Assembly: GCA_016617855.1 (NCBI GenBank)
Contig: JAECUM010003233.1
Span: 31,122-95,121 of the forward strand
DNA length: 64,000 bases
Reading direction: 5' to 3'
Origin: Megalonaias nervosa
Lineage: Eukaryota; Mollusca; Bivalvia; Unionida; Unionidae
Shown here: piece after piece, positions 44,929 to 52,497 of the stretch
Layout of the letters: the number at the start of each line of letters is the position of its first letter
How positions within the stretch are numbered: position 1 is the first letter of the stretch
The notes under the pieces: model-generated
Database searches by the model: none
Seen by the model: the letters and a program-made list of their open reading frames with translations, nothing else
What the model was told of the DNA's origin: nothing
Position numbers and translations under genes: made by a program

Positions 44929-46015
44929 TCACTTCTTTTTATAGTCGATGATTTGCGAAGCGTCGATCCAAGAGTCAAAACTGGGAGGATATCCTTTCCA
45001 ATGTACTTTGACTTCTTTGACACGTCGTTTTCCCACTTTTCGGGTTCTTCGATCGAGAATGCTTTCGATCTCGAACACGTCTTCTTTTATGGTCACACGT
45101 TGTAACTCGGGCAAGTAAAACGTTCCTTTTAACACTTCCCCGTTCATGTCTTCCAATTTATAAAGGGGAGGATGACGGCCACGAACACGTTCAGTGACAC
45201 GAAATAATTCGGTGGTCCAGTTGGGTAAGTAACCTTTGTCGAAAGTGCGTTTGGTTTTGCCAATGCGCACCCAATCTCCTGCTACCAACACTCCACCTTT
45301 CTTGGGGACAGTCACTGTTGGGGACGTACCAAACAGGCACTAGAGGACGGTCACTTCGTTCTCAGGAGTCACTTCTTGGGGGGCACGAACGATGCTTCGC
45401 TTGGACTAGGTGTGGCAACACGTCGATGTACTTGAGAGTGTGTTGATGTGTGAAATATTTCCACATGCGTTCTTTCAAGGTGCGCTGAAAACGTTCCACG
45501 ATGCTGGCTTTGGTTTCGGGATTCTCGGTGGTGAAAAAATGAATGTCACGTTTCTTCAATTCGTTTTGGAAAGCTTGTTTCAGAAATTCAGTGCCCTTGT
45601 CGGTTTGCCATCGAAGAGGGTGACGACAGCTTTGTTTCAACACCAGTTTGAGGGCTTGCACTAACTCACTGCTCGATTTGGAAGTTAATAGTACGACCCA
45701 AGCAAATTTGGAAAAGACGTCGATGACACAAAGCAAATATTTGTAACCACGATTGTAGGTAGCCAAATGAGAGACATCGGGTAAATCGGCTTGCCATTGA
45801 TGATCGATGCCCTCCACTTGGGTGCGACTTCTGGAAAATTTTCGTCGAATGAGCTTGTGTAAGGTGTACGTGGCTTGTTCTTGTAACCAGCGTTGCGCTT
45901 GAGGTAAACGAACACTTTTCAGTTGAGTTTTGGCAGCACGATACAATTTCTGAACTCCTCCGTAACCTGCAGGATGGGATGGATTATAGTAAATGCTGGC
46001 TAACACCTTCTCCAT
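44929..46015 (-). pseudogene. Integrase with chromodomain (element 2)
   Basis: ATG at 46015 (MEKVLASIYYNPSHPAGYGG). Catalytic core: HQWQADLPDVS (Asp), YLLCVIDVFSKFAWV, RWQTDKGTEFLKQAF (Asp), SIVERFQRTLKERMW (Glu), with the last two spaced as in DDx35E enzymes. The frame is lost at a run of six G on the plus strand (45378-45383). The shifted frame continues to a TAG at 45340-45342 and then through 45315-44929 with VAGDWVRIGKTKRTFDKGYL, PNWTTELFRV, LKGTFYLPELQRV and a chromodomain (EIESILDRR...VHWKGYPPSFDSWI). So one homopolymer shift and one nonsense codon separate core and C-terminal domain. The chromodomain probably guided integration to marked chromatin (inference). Confidence 0.9.
44936..44944 (-). 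promoter_or_regulatory. TATA-like box, membrane-protein gene
   Basis: Minus-strand CTATAAAAA close to the ATG at 44923. Confidence 0.4.
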
Positions 46016-46019
46016 TGTT

Positions 46020-46694
46020 TTAATAAGTGATCCACTCTTCGCTGATGGTACTTTGAAGTGGTTTAGAAACGGCTTTACGTGTCCGATGTGCCACAGGAGT
46101 AGAAGTCGAAGGTAGTTTTGGTGGTAGTGGCGGTGGTGGTGGTGGTAATGGAATGGCTTTGGTCTTCTTTTCTTTTTTCACTTCTGCTTTCCCTTCTTTC
46201 TTTTTCACTTCTGTCGAAGGTGGAGTGGACATCATCTTTTTAACCCAAACTTTCAGTTCTTCTCGTTGCGGTGTAGGAGAAGAGGTCAACAAGGACGCTG
46301 CAATCTTACTAGGGATGGGAGCTGCTGACGGTGTCTGAAAGACTTCTCTTGCCTCTTCTTCCTCAGACAACCGTGGGGCTGCATCTGTCTTGACCGTTGG
46401 AGGTTGTGGAGAACTTTTCATCAGGGCCTTAAAATCTTTCAGAGTGGGTAGAGCTGTTTAGTCTAAAGCTTTCTGGTAAAAGAGTTGCAGTCGTTGCAAT
46501 AATTGACCGTACCTTTGCGATTTTTCCGTTTCTGACAAATCGCTGCGATCCATCAATGATTGCAATTCGTGTTGTAACTGGGATATCTCGGTCAAATGAG
46601 GATTGGGAAGTAGATGCGGTGTCCGTTGTTCTTGCCAACGCTGGTATTCCATCCATCGTTTGTAAGGTACTAAAACCAGTTTTCGTCCTTCCAT
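46020..46694 (-). pseudogene. Polinton LVLVP-type protein with Pro/Lys-rich tail
   Basis: ATG at 46694 (MEGRKLVLVPYKRWMEYQRW). The N-terminal K.LVLVP motif and the Y..LL.R helix (EKSQRYGQLLQRLQLFYQKA) recall a small gene next to the integrase in animal Polintons. TAA at 46458-46460 interrupts; the same frame continues through DFKALMKSSPQPPTVK, an acidic stretch, KEGKAEVKKEKKTKAIPLPP and a final RTRKAVSKPLQ...WITY to 46020. About 225 codons in all. It ends 5 bp before the integrase ATG. A GATAAAAGGG box lies at 46738-46749. Function unknown; the long disordered tail suggests a scaffold or core role. Confidence 0.55.
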
Positions 46695-46737
46695 TGGATT
46701 TCAAGGATCACGTCTGAGATCTTTTGATTTCCGAGGT

Positions 46738-46749
46738 CCCTTTTATCTT
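46738..46749 (-). promoter_or_regulatory. TATA-like box (AAGATAAAAGGG)
   Basis: About 45-55 bp upstream of the ATG at 46694. Confidence 0.4.
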
Positions 46750-46764
46750 CTTGACATTTTATCT

Positions 46765-47187
46765 TCATCCCCCCAGGATTTTTAACATTGTTCCCAATAC
46801 TCCTTTCAGAATATGTGCTCCTACGGTTTGCAGCAAGGGTCCTAACAGGGGTAAAATGGCAATTCCTTCTCGTTGTACCAACATCTTTGTCTTTTGACTA
46901 ATGGGTATTTTCTTTTGGACCATTTGGCGAAGAACGTGTCGATGTTTGGCTAAGCATTTTTTCTGATGTTTAGTCAAAGGTATCGTGCCTTTCAAGACAT
47001 TCACACAACATTTGCTCACGGTATCGATGACATCTTTGGAGGCAGTTTGAATGAGTTTTTTTCGCATGGGTGGAGGAGCTTTGGACAGAACGGACAACAT
47101 GTCCCAATGTTTGATTAAACGAGGTGGTAGTCCTTTCCTTTTCTTTCCTTTAAAGGTAGAAGAAGGATGTCTTTTGGGAGGTGTCAT
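46765..47187 (-). CDS. Conserved Polinton core-type protein
   Basis: ATG at 47187 (MTPPKRHPSSTFKGKKRKGL) chosen over an upstream in-frame start because two tandem gene remnants nearby begin with the same M-x-P-x-(K/R)-R. CCVNVLKGTIPLTKHQKKCL, AKHRHVLRQMVQKKIPISQK and a hydrophobic end (ILPLLGPLLQTVGAHILKGV) match a widespread small Polinton/adintovirus protein (NVL.G.(I/V)PL..qqK..L..H...LR). The N terminus is basic. The frame is intact at 140 codons. A GGATAAAAGG box lies at 47261-47270. Likely a virion core or minor capsid protein (inference). Confidence 0.7.
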   Translation of the reverse strand: MTPPKRHPSSTFKGKKRKGLPPRLIKHWDMLSVLSKAPPPMRKKLIQTASKDVIDTVSKCCVNVLKGTIPLTKHQKKCLAKHRHVLRQMVQKKIPISQKTKMLVQREGIAILPLLGPLLQTVGAHILKGVLGTMLKILGG

Positions 47188-47260
47188 CTTTCTTGGTTGG
47201 TTCGTTGGTTCCGTGGCACACACCAAAAAAATACACTAACGTCGATGACTTAGCACACGA

Positions 47261-47270
47261 CCTTTTATCC
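47261..47270 (-). promoter_or_regulatory. TATA-like box (GGATAAAAGG)
   Basis: About 75 bp upstream of ATG 47187, followed by CGTGTG...CATCGACGTTAGTGTAT. The same leader recurs before the remnant gene at 47480. Confidence 0.45.
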
Positions 47271-47363
47271 TTTTTGGGGGGACTATCGCTTCGTCATAAA
47301 GGTGACGATATGTTTTCCAAAATTGCCAAAGAATCCTCCTCTTTCGTGACTCCTCTTTTTTCT

Positions 47364-47480
47364 TTAGACGAGTGTGTCTTTTCTGGCTTGCCCTCTATGT
47401 TTGGCTAAGAGTTTTTTCGGATGATTAAACTGTCCTTTTCTTTCTCCTTTCTGAACTGGACAAAGACGATGAGGAGACAT
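47364..47480 (-). pseudogene. Truncated tandem copy A of the core-type gene
   Basis: ATG 47480: MSPHRLCPVQKGERKGQFNH then PKKLLAKHRGQARKDTLV and TAA at 47364-47366. The start (M-x-P-x-R) and LAKHR echo the gene at 47187. Its leader repeats the TATA-like box (47526-47536) and the CATGGACTTTAGTGTAT segment. After the stop the frame is basic but short. It is probably a decayed duplicate; a functional 38-residue basic peptide cannot be excluded. Confidence 0.5.
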
Positions 47481-47525
47481 CTTTTGGTGCACAACATACA
47501 CTAAAGTCCATGGCTACACACGAGT

Positions 47526-47536
47526 CCTTTTATCTT
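47526..47536 (-). promoter_or_regulatory. TATA-like box (AAGATAAAAGG), duplicated leader
   Basis: Repeats the box at 47261-47270, about 50 bp upstream of ATG 47480. Confidence 0.4.
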
Positions 47537-47569
47537 ATTTTGGGCTAGTGGTAATAGATTTAATTTTTT

Positions 47570-47776
47570 GAGTATGTGTGGTAAAAAAAAGACGCATAAC
47601 AAATCCTCTTCTTTGGTGACTTCTTCTTTTCTTTGGACGAGTGTGTCTTTTCTGGGGGTGACGTCGATGTTTTTCGATGCGTTTTGTCGGATGACGAGAC
47701 TGTCCTTTTATTTTTCCTTTCCTTTTTGGACAGAAGAACGACGATGGTGACGGTGTACACGTCTTGGAGGAAACAT
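47570..47776 (-). pseudogene. Truncated tandem copy B of the core-type gene
   Basis: ATG 47776: MFPPRRVHRHHRRSSVQKGK, TAA after 23 codons. A shifted frame continues with RKDTLVQRKEE, matching copy A's RKDTLV. Copies A and B share about 200 bp (GACGAGTGTGTCTTTTCTGG on the plus strand at both 47369-47388 and 47636-47655). Confidence 0.5.
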
Positions 47777-47833
47777 CTTTGGGCGTTCAGGAGCACAAAA
47801 ACACTGATCCCTATCGTTTGCCTCAGGTCTGTT

Positions 47834-48320
47834 TTATACTGGAATGCGTCGCCACTGATTGTAGGCTCGCCGTATCATTTTCATGGCAGGCATCACACGA
47901 CATGGAGGGGTTCGCAACGGACTCAATCGGGACAGTTCTTGCTTGGACAAATCCAGTAAACCCTTTAACATGCCCGATTTCTCTTGGACTTTGATTTTGG
48001 GGGCAGGTACTTTGTGAGCAGCGGCCACTGCCGCTAAAGAGGAAGAGGGTGTCACCGCTGGAGGAGATGTTTTTGGAGACACGGGTTTCAAATGTTTCAT
48101 CAAATTAGGAAAGACGCGTGTCAAATCGGGTTTGGCAGGCATCACCAGCAACGGAGAAGTGGAAGATGTTGAGGTTACTGGAAACGCGGTCACCTTTGTT
48201 GCAGCAGGTCGTGGTTTGCGAATGTAAGGTTGCGTCCTTGCGGTACCTCTCTTGCGGGTAGAAGCTGATTTCTGTGGACTTTTCTTTTTCTTTTTTGTGG
48301 CTGTGATCTGGTCTTGACAC
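47834..48320 (-). CDS. Lys/Arg-rich, Ser/Pro-rich core-like protein (element 2)
   Basis: One frame is open from about 48325 to 47834. Its first part is a run of basic residues (TATKKKKKKSPQKSASTRKR then RTQPYIRKPRPAATK). It continues with a Ser/Pro/Ala linker (SPKTSPPAVTPSSSLAAVAA) and ends AMKMIRRAYNQWRRIPV. The composition resembles a DNA-condensing core protein such as adenovirus VII. No ATG occurs in the first part, so the start is unknown, or the frame is joined to the gene just upstream (whose last residues are also Lys-rich). No family assigned. Confidence 0.4.
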
Positions 48321-48333
48321 CGTTACTCTTTTT

Positions 48334-48725
48334 CTATTTCTTCTGGGTACGTTTGGGCGTGGCTTTTATCTTGGGCACGACTTTGGGAGTATTAGGATCC
48401 CATTTTAAGAGCGAACGAATGATGACACCTCCTAGAGAACCGCTAGCTCCAGGTTTCAAAATGATTTGCTTTTTGGTTTGAGTGTCGATGCGAGGATCGG
48501 CTAGTTGCGTCAAGGTTTCTTTGTTTCTCTCAAAAAACATTTGGTTTGATGTGGAATCTAAATGATGTCTTGCAGTAATTGACGTGCTGTCACCGTAAAC
48601 CATCGTAAGACTTCTTTGAGCCAAGCTTCTAAGACACGAGCACGTATTTGTGGATTTATTTCGCGACTGATACCATACAAGGCACGAATCAATTTGACGG
48701 GAAGATGAGACTGAAGGGACGTCAT
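48334..48725 (-). pseudogene. Second core-type protein, frameshifted (element 2)
   Basis: ATG 48725 (MTSLQSHLPVKLIRALYGIS) runs to a stop at 48558. An overlapping frame ending at 48334 continues with FFERNKETLTQLADPRIDTQ, TKKQIILKPGASGSLGGVII and a Lys-rich tail. The NK..L..L.D.RI..+.KK.II...G...L arrangement is weakly like the C-terminal half of the 46765-47187 protein, so this may be a diverged paralogue. A one-base shift between 48558 and 48620 joins the halves to a normal size of about 130 residues. A CTATAAAA box lies at 48764-48771. Confidence 0.45.
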
Positions 48726-48763
48726 GTTGACACTGTGTGAGACAGACCCCAAGTGACCTAGGG

Positions 48764-48771
48764 TTTTATAG
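48764..48771 (-). promoter_or_regulatory. TATA-like box (CTATAAAA)
   Basis: About 40 bp upstream of ATG 48725. Confidence 0.45.
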
Positions 48772-48800
48772 ATTTTTTTTCTTGGTGGTTGTGGTTGTTG

Positions 48801-49528
48801 TTAAGTCGACGAAGGGGACGTGTACACGACAGGCCCTCCGTCTTGGCACAAGTAGTGAAACAGATGGGTACGAAATCGCAAATAATCGGGAGTAGTGGGT
48901 TTTAAATCCACGAGTAAATAAGCGTGTGGGGTTTGAGTGGCAGCGTCGTACACATGAGTCAGCCAAGGCGTTCCTAACTGTTTGGCTAAGACTTGCATTT
49001 GCGATTTATCTCTAGGGCTTTTAAGAAAGACCACGTAATGAGCATTGAGACTGATGGTACGATGGGCTTTACTTTGTTGAAACAAATTTTGGGTGATGTA
49101 AATGACACTGGCATTACGATGATGCCCTTTGCGCGTAAACCACATTTTAATTTCTTCTCCGTCTTCTCCTAACATGTTGTCAAAAATAACCAAATGAGTT
49201 TGACTTAGGTCAGACACGATCCCGTCGTCTTCGCCAGGAATTCCTTCCACAAAGACCATGAAATCGCCTTGACTTTCTTGCAGAATTCTGTACGCTGACT
49301 GCCACTCTTTGTAACACCACACGATTTGTTGAGATGGACGATCGATCAATGATGTTAATGTTCAATCAAACGTTTAACAAATTCGGTTTTGCCTGAACCG
49401 CTAGGTCCAGCAATGAGCATGTTAAAGGGATGGCGAAGATACAAGGCCTCCCAACTGGCACGATCTAAGTGTTCGTCGATGACTTTGAAAGTGGAGGAAG
49501 AGGGAGAAGAGACAGTAGAGGTAGCCAT
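48801..49528 (-). pseudogene. Packaging ATPase (A32/FtsK-like), one frameshift
   Basis: ATG 49528 (MATSTVSSPSSSTFKVIDEH). The Walker A motif GPSGSGKT is at 49385-49408, preceded by HPFNMLIA. This frame ends at TAA 49355-49357, 57 codons in. The rest is in another frame, 49349-48801: IVWCYKEWQSAYRIL, FVEGIPGEDDG, Walker B HLVIFDNMLGED, WFTRKGHHRNASVIYITQN, SLNAHYVVFLKSPRDKSQMQ, AYLLVDLKPTTPDYLRFRT. One single-base indel between about 49375 and 49350 explains the break. Total about 235 codons, normal for Polinton ATPases. All catalytic motifs are intact. A GTATAAAAA box lies at 49587-49595. Confidence 0.9.
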
Positions 49529-49586
49529 AGTAGTAGTAGTAGTGTAAGTAATGTCAGTTTTGACACTAAGACAGACAAGACAAGAG

Positions 49587-49595
49587 TTTTTATAC
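49587..49595 (-). promoter_or_regulatory. TATA-like box (GTATAAAAA), ATPase gene
   Basis: About 60 bp upstream of ATG 49528. A short (TAG)n tract on the plus strand lies between. Confidence 0.45.
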
Positions 49596-49599
49596 TTTT

Positions 49600-49893
49600 T
49601 CAGGACACGTTTATTCTCATCTTTAATTTGAACAACACGAAAGACAAAAATACATCAAAACAAATGGTTAAGTACATGAATAAAAGACACATCAAAAAGA
49701 TCACAGTGAAATATAAACAAGTCTCTGTACAACACCATTTGTGGTGATCAAGAGGTGGTATCGTAGGAACAGTGTGTAATGTTCTTAAAGTCTCTACACT
49801 CCTTGGCACAGTCATACAAGTGTCTTCCCGGAATGGCCTTTCGGGGATGTCGATAACGGTCCTGTCCTGAAGAGATTGGTTTTCCTCGGTCAC
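49600..49893 (-). CDS. Single-pass membrane protein, unknown
   Basis: A frame of about 97 codons with an acidic/basic N terminus (ERPFREDTCMTVPRSVETLR), a Cys pair (HHKWCCTETCLYF) and a hydrophobic stretch (FTVIFLMCLLFMYLTICFDV). There is no ATG at the apparent start (GTG at 49893); the first ATG is at about residue 27. Its downstream end overlaps the ATPase promoter. It may be a tail-anchored protein. No family recognised. Confidence 0.35.
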   Translation of the reverse strand: MTEENQSLQDRTVIDIPERPFREDTCMTVPRSVETLRTLHTVPTIPPLDHHKWCCTETCLYFTVIFLMCLLFMYLTICFDVFLSFVLFKLKMRINVS

Positions 49894-49969
49894 GACTTCT
49901 TCTTCTTCTTCTTACACTGTCACTAACACTGGTTTAAAAGTTACTTTTTTCACTGAATGTTTTGATTTT

Positions 49970-50224
49970 TTAGGATGATAAATCTTGGGCATAGTGTGCC
50001 ACTTCTTTTGTCCAAACCTCGAAACCCCAACTTTTCCAGTCACTTACATCTTTCCAGTGAGGGTGTAAGTCACAAGCTACACACACATCATTGTACACAT
50101 CTTCAGTACCTAAAAGTTGACGAATCTTTCTTTCCTGTAGAGGTTGTCGAGAAGTATGGAGATGAAAGCGCAAAGCTTTGAGCAGAATGAGTATTTCGTG
50201 CGCATTTAAAGGAACCACTTTCAT
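49970..50224 (-). CDS. Unknown small protein, 84 aa
   Basis: ATG 50224 (MKVVPLNAHEILILLKALRF). The C-terminal half has CVACDLHPHWKDVSDWKSWG, with a CxxC and several Trp residues. It overlaps the end of the NWGR-motif frame by about 120 bp. The A7 tract at 50226-50232 between the frames could hide a shift that joins them, so this could be the C-terminal half of that protein. Confidence 0.4.
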   Translation of the reverse strand: MKVVPLNAHEILILLKALRFHLHTSRQPLQERKIRQLLGTEDVYNDVCVACDLHPHWKDVSDWKSWGFEVWTKEVAHYAQDLSS

Positions 50225-50447
50225 GCTTTTTTTGGAGTGGTATGTACTGTTCGTAAAGAGTCCACAAAGAATCGGCTGGTAAACGAAATCCCAGAAAGCA
50301 TATCACTAAGACACACACCATATGTCGACCCCAATTCAAAGGGCACAGTTCTCGTAAAATACAATGGTAATCCTCCACTGTTTGAATAGTGTCATTGATT
50401 TTCTTCCACGGAATCTGTTGTATCACGAATGATAAAGGTCGTGGCAT
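50103..50447 (-). CDS. Candidate Bcl-2-like protein (NWGR/BH1 motif)
   Basis: ATG 50447 (MPRPLSFVIQQIPWKKINDT), 114 codons. Residues 33-58 read LRELCPLNWGRHMVCVLVIC and continue FLGFRL. NWGR followed by a hydrophobic helix is the core of the Bcl-2 family BH1 region, which lies at the start of central helix 5. The N-terminal helices are short and no BH2 (W..GGW) motif is evident, so the frame is too small for a complete Bcl-2 fold unless it joins the overlapping 84-aa frame. Viral Bcl-2 proteins block mitochondrial apoptosis. Neighbouring BIR genes fit that theme. The assignment rests on one motif. A GTATAAAAA box starts about 10 bp upstream of the ATG. Confidence 0.4.
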   Translation of the reverse strand: MPRPLSFVIQQIPWKKINDTIQTVEDYHCILRELCPLNWGRHMVCVLVICFLGFRLPADSLWTLYEQYIPLQKKHESGSFKCARNTHSAQSFALSSPYFSTTSTGKKDSSTFRY

Positions 50448-50456
50448 GGTAGTCCG

Positions 50457-50465
50457 TTTTTATAC
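50457..50465 (-). promoter_or_regulatory. TATA-like box (GGTATAAAAA)
   Basis: Only about 10-18 bp upstream of ATG 50447. Confidence 0.4.
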
Positions 50466-50747
50466 CTCTTTTTGTCGGAGACAATAAGTGTACTTTCTGC
50501 ACAGAGATGGTCGTACTCCAAAGGCAAATCTAAATTGTTTAGTCACTAACTTGCACATCACACACCATTCAGAAATTTCCTCTTGAACTAAGTTTACGTT
50601 GTGTAAAAGATTTTGGTAACCCTCCAACTCTTCTTCTGGAATTCGTTGCAGTAAGTCTATCTTGTAGTAATACAATCACTAAAAACAAACCAATCCTTCT
50701 CGCCTACGAGTAGTTGATCAAGGTTTGACCACTGGATCACTTTCATC
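50460..50747 (-). pseudogene. Unknown small Cys protein, frameshifted
   Basis: ATG at about 50747 (MKVIQWSNLDQLLVGEKDWF) stops after 30 codons. The next frame continues with LLQRIPEEELEGYQNLLHNV, EWCVMCKLVTKQ and LCRKYTYCLRQKEV to 50460. A CxxC and a C-x6-C could hold zinc. A GCTATAAAAGG box (50757-50767) just upstream supports this start. Function unknown. Confidence 0.4.
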
Positions 50748-50756
50748 AGAATCAGT

Positions 50757-50767
50757 CCTTTTATAGC
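50757..50767 (-). promoter_or_regulatory. TATA-like box (GCTATAAAAGG)
   Basis: Directly upstream of the ATG near 50747. Confidence 0.4.
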
Positions 50768-50979
50768 ATTCAGGTACCAGTGGTTTAAACATCGGTGATG
50801 GAACGGATGCAATTGTTCTTTGCGTTTCACTTATATTTTGACCAACTCGCGGTAAATGCGTTCTCTCAAGTCCACAGACAAACCAGGAATATTCTCTTGG
50901 AAAGTATCCATGACCATGTCAGTCAAACACTTCTCCTAGTGCGAAAGTAACGGACAAAGTGAGTAATTTCTGGCCACTG

Positions 50980-51231
50980 TCATTCCAGGAAACGGTCAAG
51001 AATGTCAATAAAATCTTCAAATGTAAATGGTCTAAAGCGAAATATTCGGATGAACGCACACTTGATCCAGAGAAATATGACTTGTTTGTTGACTTTTATC
51101 AATTTCCTCTTGTGAATTTCTCGACATAAAAGTTCCTCAGTCACCCATTGAGATTTTGCTCTGGCTAGTCGCAACCAAATGTCCTTGTAGATCTTCTCTT
51201 GCAATTCGTTTGGTAATGTTTGAAGATTATT
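50980..51231 (-). CDS. Small F-box-like protein, tentative
   Basis: The open frame from about 51231 reads NNLQTLPNELQEKIYKDIWL, resembling the LP.EL..KI..YL start of an F-box. Further on are basic helices and RPFTFEDFIDILDRFLE. No ATG precedes it in frame; a shift or alternative start is needed. F-box-containing accessory proteins occur in several large DNA viruses, where they redirect ubiquitin ligases. This is a short-motif suggestion only. A GTATATAAAA box lies at 51244-51252. 50768-50979 shows only fragments. Confidence 0.3.
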   Translation of the reverse strand, partial: NNLQTLPNELQEKIYKDIWLRLARAKSQWVTEELLCREIHKRKLIKVNKQVIFLWIKCAFIRIFRFRPFTFEDFIDILDRFLE

Positions 51232-51243
51232 TTTCTAATGGAG

Positions 51244-51252
51244 TTTTATATA
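51244..51252 (-). promoter_or_regulatory. TATA-like box (TATATAAAA)
   Basis: About 15 bp upstream of the F-box-like frame. Confidence 0.4.
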
Positions 51253-51325
51253 CTTCTCAAGGTGTTGTCCAACGTTTGACTCCTAGCCAAGCAGCTGGTT
51301 TCTTAAACGACATGGTATACCCACT

Positions 51326-51958
51326 TCAATGACGAGGTCCCACTAGAGGTAGATAGTGACAATCCGGAGACCATCGAGCATTTTCCAGGTAAACGCAATC
51401 GTTCTTCTCCCACTCGTGAAGTGACACACCGCAACTGAAGCGCGTGACTTTATCCCCTTCGCCCAAGTAGATAAATCCAGCTCTAGCTAATTCTTCGGGG
51501 GTAGATCCTCCCAGATATTTTGGCCATTTTCCTCGGAAGGTTTGGATCCGACTTTCAAAATCGCAGTATTCAGGCAAACGCACAGGGAACGAATATTCGT
51601 CTTTCACAGGTTGATTTCGATGAGGGTACTGTGAAATATATAGGAGTGTGCTCAGTTTGGGATGACATCCGTAGGGTGGTAGCCGCATGGCTTCATAATG
51701 ATGACATCCACCATGAAAACAAGTAAAGTTAAAAGACGTATGATGAAGAGTGGCATAGCTTTCGCATCCGTCAGGTTTGACACGCACAACATTATTTTCC
51801 ATGGTAGGGTACAGTCGTAGCAAAGTTTCTATGATTTGGTACTGAATCGCTGAGGTCATAGCTACGGCATCCCTGTCATCGCAAGGCACAGCATCGTAAT
51901 CGAGTTTCTCGTTGGATTTGAGTCTTACGCTCAATACTTGCTGTGTGAAAGGATTCAT
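51326..51958 (-). CDS. BIR-domain (IAP-like) protein A
   Basis: Intact 210-codon frame, ATG 51958 (MNPFTQQVLSVRLKSNEKLD). The N-terminal 110 residues are unassigned but Cys/His-rich (NFTCFHGGCHHYEAMRL). Residues 135-205 form a BIR: SRIQTFRGKWP, LARAGFIYLGEGDKVTRFSC, LHEWEKNDCVYLENARWSPD, CHYL. In canonical BIRs zinc is held by C-x2-C, H and C. Here the first Cys is Arg (TRFSC) and the His is Asn (ENARW), so two of four ligands are gone. IAP-type BIRs bind caspases or IAP antagonists. Whether this domain folds without zinc is unknown. A TATA-like box lies at 52013-52022. Confidence 0.8.
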   Translation of the reverse strand: MNPFTQQVLSVRLKSNEKLDYDAVPCDDRDAVAMTSAIQYQIIETLLRLYPTMENNVVRVKPDGCESYATLHHTSFNFTCFHGGCHHYEAMRLPPYGCHPKLSTLLYISQYPHRNQPVKDEYSFPVRLPEYCDFESRIQTFRGKWPKYLGGSTPEELARAGFIYLGEGDKVTRFSCGVSLHEWEKNDCVYLENARWSPDCHYLPLVGPRH

Positions 51959-52012
51959 CTTTCTCGCTTGGTGCTGGTAGTGACAATAAATTATCGGTCT
52001 TGGACGTTGTCC

Positions 52013-52022
52013 CTTTTTATAT
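52013..52022 (-). promoter_or_regulatory. TATA-like box (ATATAAAAAG), BIR gene A
   Basis: About 55-65 bp upstream of ATG 51958. Confidence 0.45.
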
Positions 52023-52480
52023 TAGTCGTAATGAAGTCTCGAGTTTGTACATCGTTCCTTTTTTATGCCTAGTTTTGGAAGTCTTCCTTTTCTTCTTCTT
52101 GGACATCGGTACTACCTTCTCTAAGGTACCGTCATATCTGAACCGTAGTGTGATGAGTGGAAAGACCATAGAAAGGTAAGAACAATGCGGAGACCATTGA
52201 GTATGTTCCAGAATAGCTGAATCTTTGTAGATACATCGATCCATACGCAACTTCAAACCATAACTGAAACACTGTACTTTGTATCCCAATCCAGTCTCAT
52301 GTCCCAAGTAGACAAATCCTGTTCTAGCTAAAACATTCGCGGTAGGTAATCCTTCCCTATCAGTCCATTTTTGAAACGTTTCCAATCGACTGTCACAACT
52401 GCAATAGTCAGGCAAGAAAACAGGAAAATGGTATGGTTTGAACTTGGAGTTCTCTGTGGGTTTCTTGCTGTGTCGAAGTC
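52017..52480 (-). CDS. BIR-domain (IAP-like) protein B
   Basis: The frame is open from about 52480 (HSKKPTENSKFKPYHFPVFL) to 52017. The BIR spans CDSRLETFQKWTD, LARTGFVYLGHETGLGYKVQ, CFSYGLKLRM, AILEHTQWSPHCSYL. Here the first Cys (QCF), His (EHTQW) and last Cys (SPHC) are kept, but the second Cys is Tyr (CFSY). A basic tail follows (MSKKKKRKTSKTRHKKG). The segment before the BIR (FPV.LP.YC) matches protein A, so the two genes are duplicates. An in-frame ATG is lacking; an ATG in another frame at about 52469 suggests a small 5' indel. A TATA-like box is at 52515-52527. Confidence 0.75.
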
Positions 52481-52497
52481 ATCCTTCTTGTTGGTGG

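Noticed and set aside
40276..46460. In-frame TAA/TAG codons in several element 2 genes might indicate a reassigned genetic code (TAA as Gln).
   Set aside because: The same genes also carry frameshifts, TGA and TAA behave like ordinary stops at gene ends, and the host is an animal nuclear genome. Simple nonsense mutations or sequence errors explain them.
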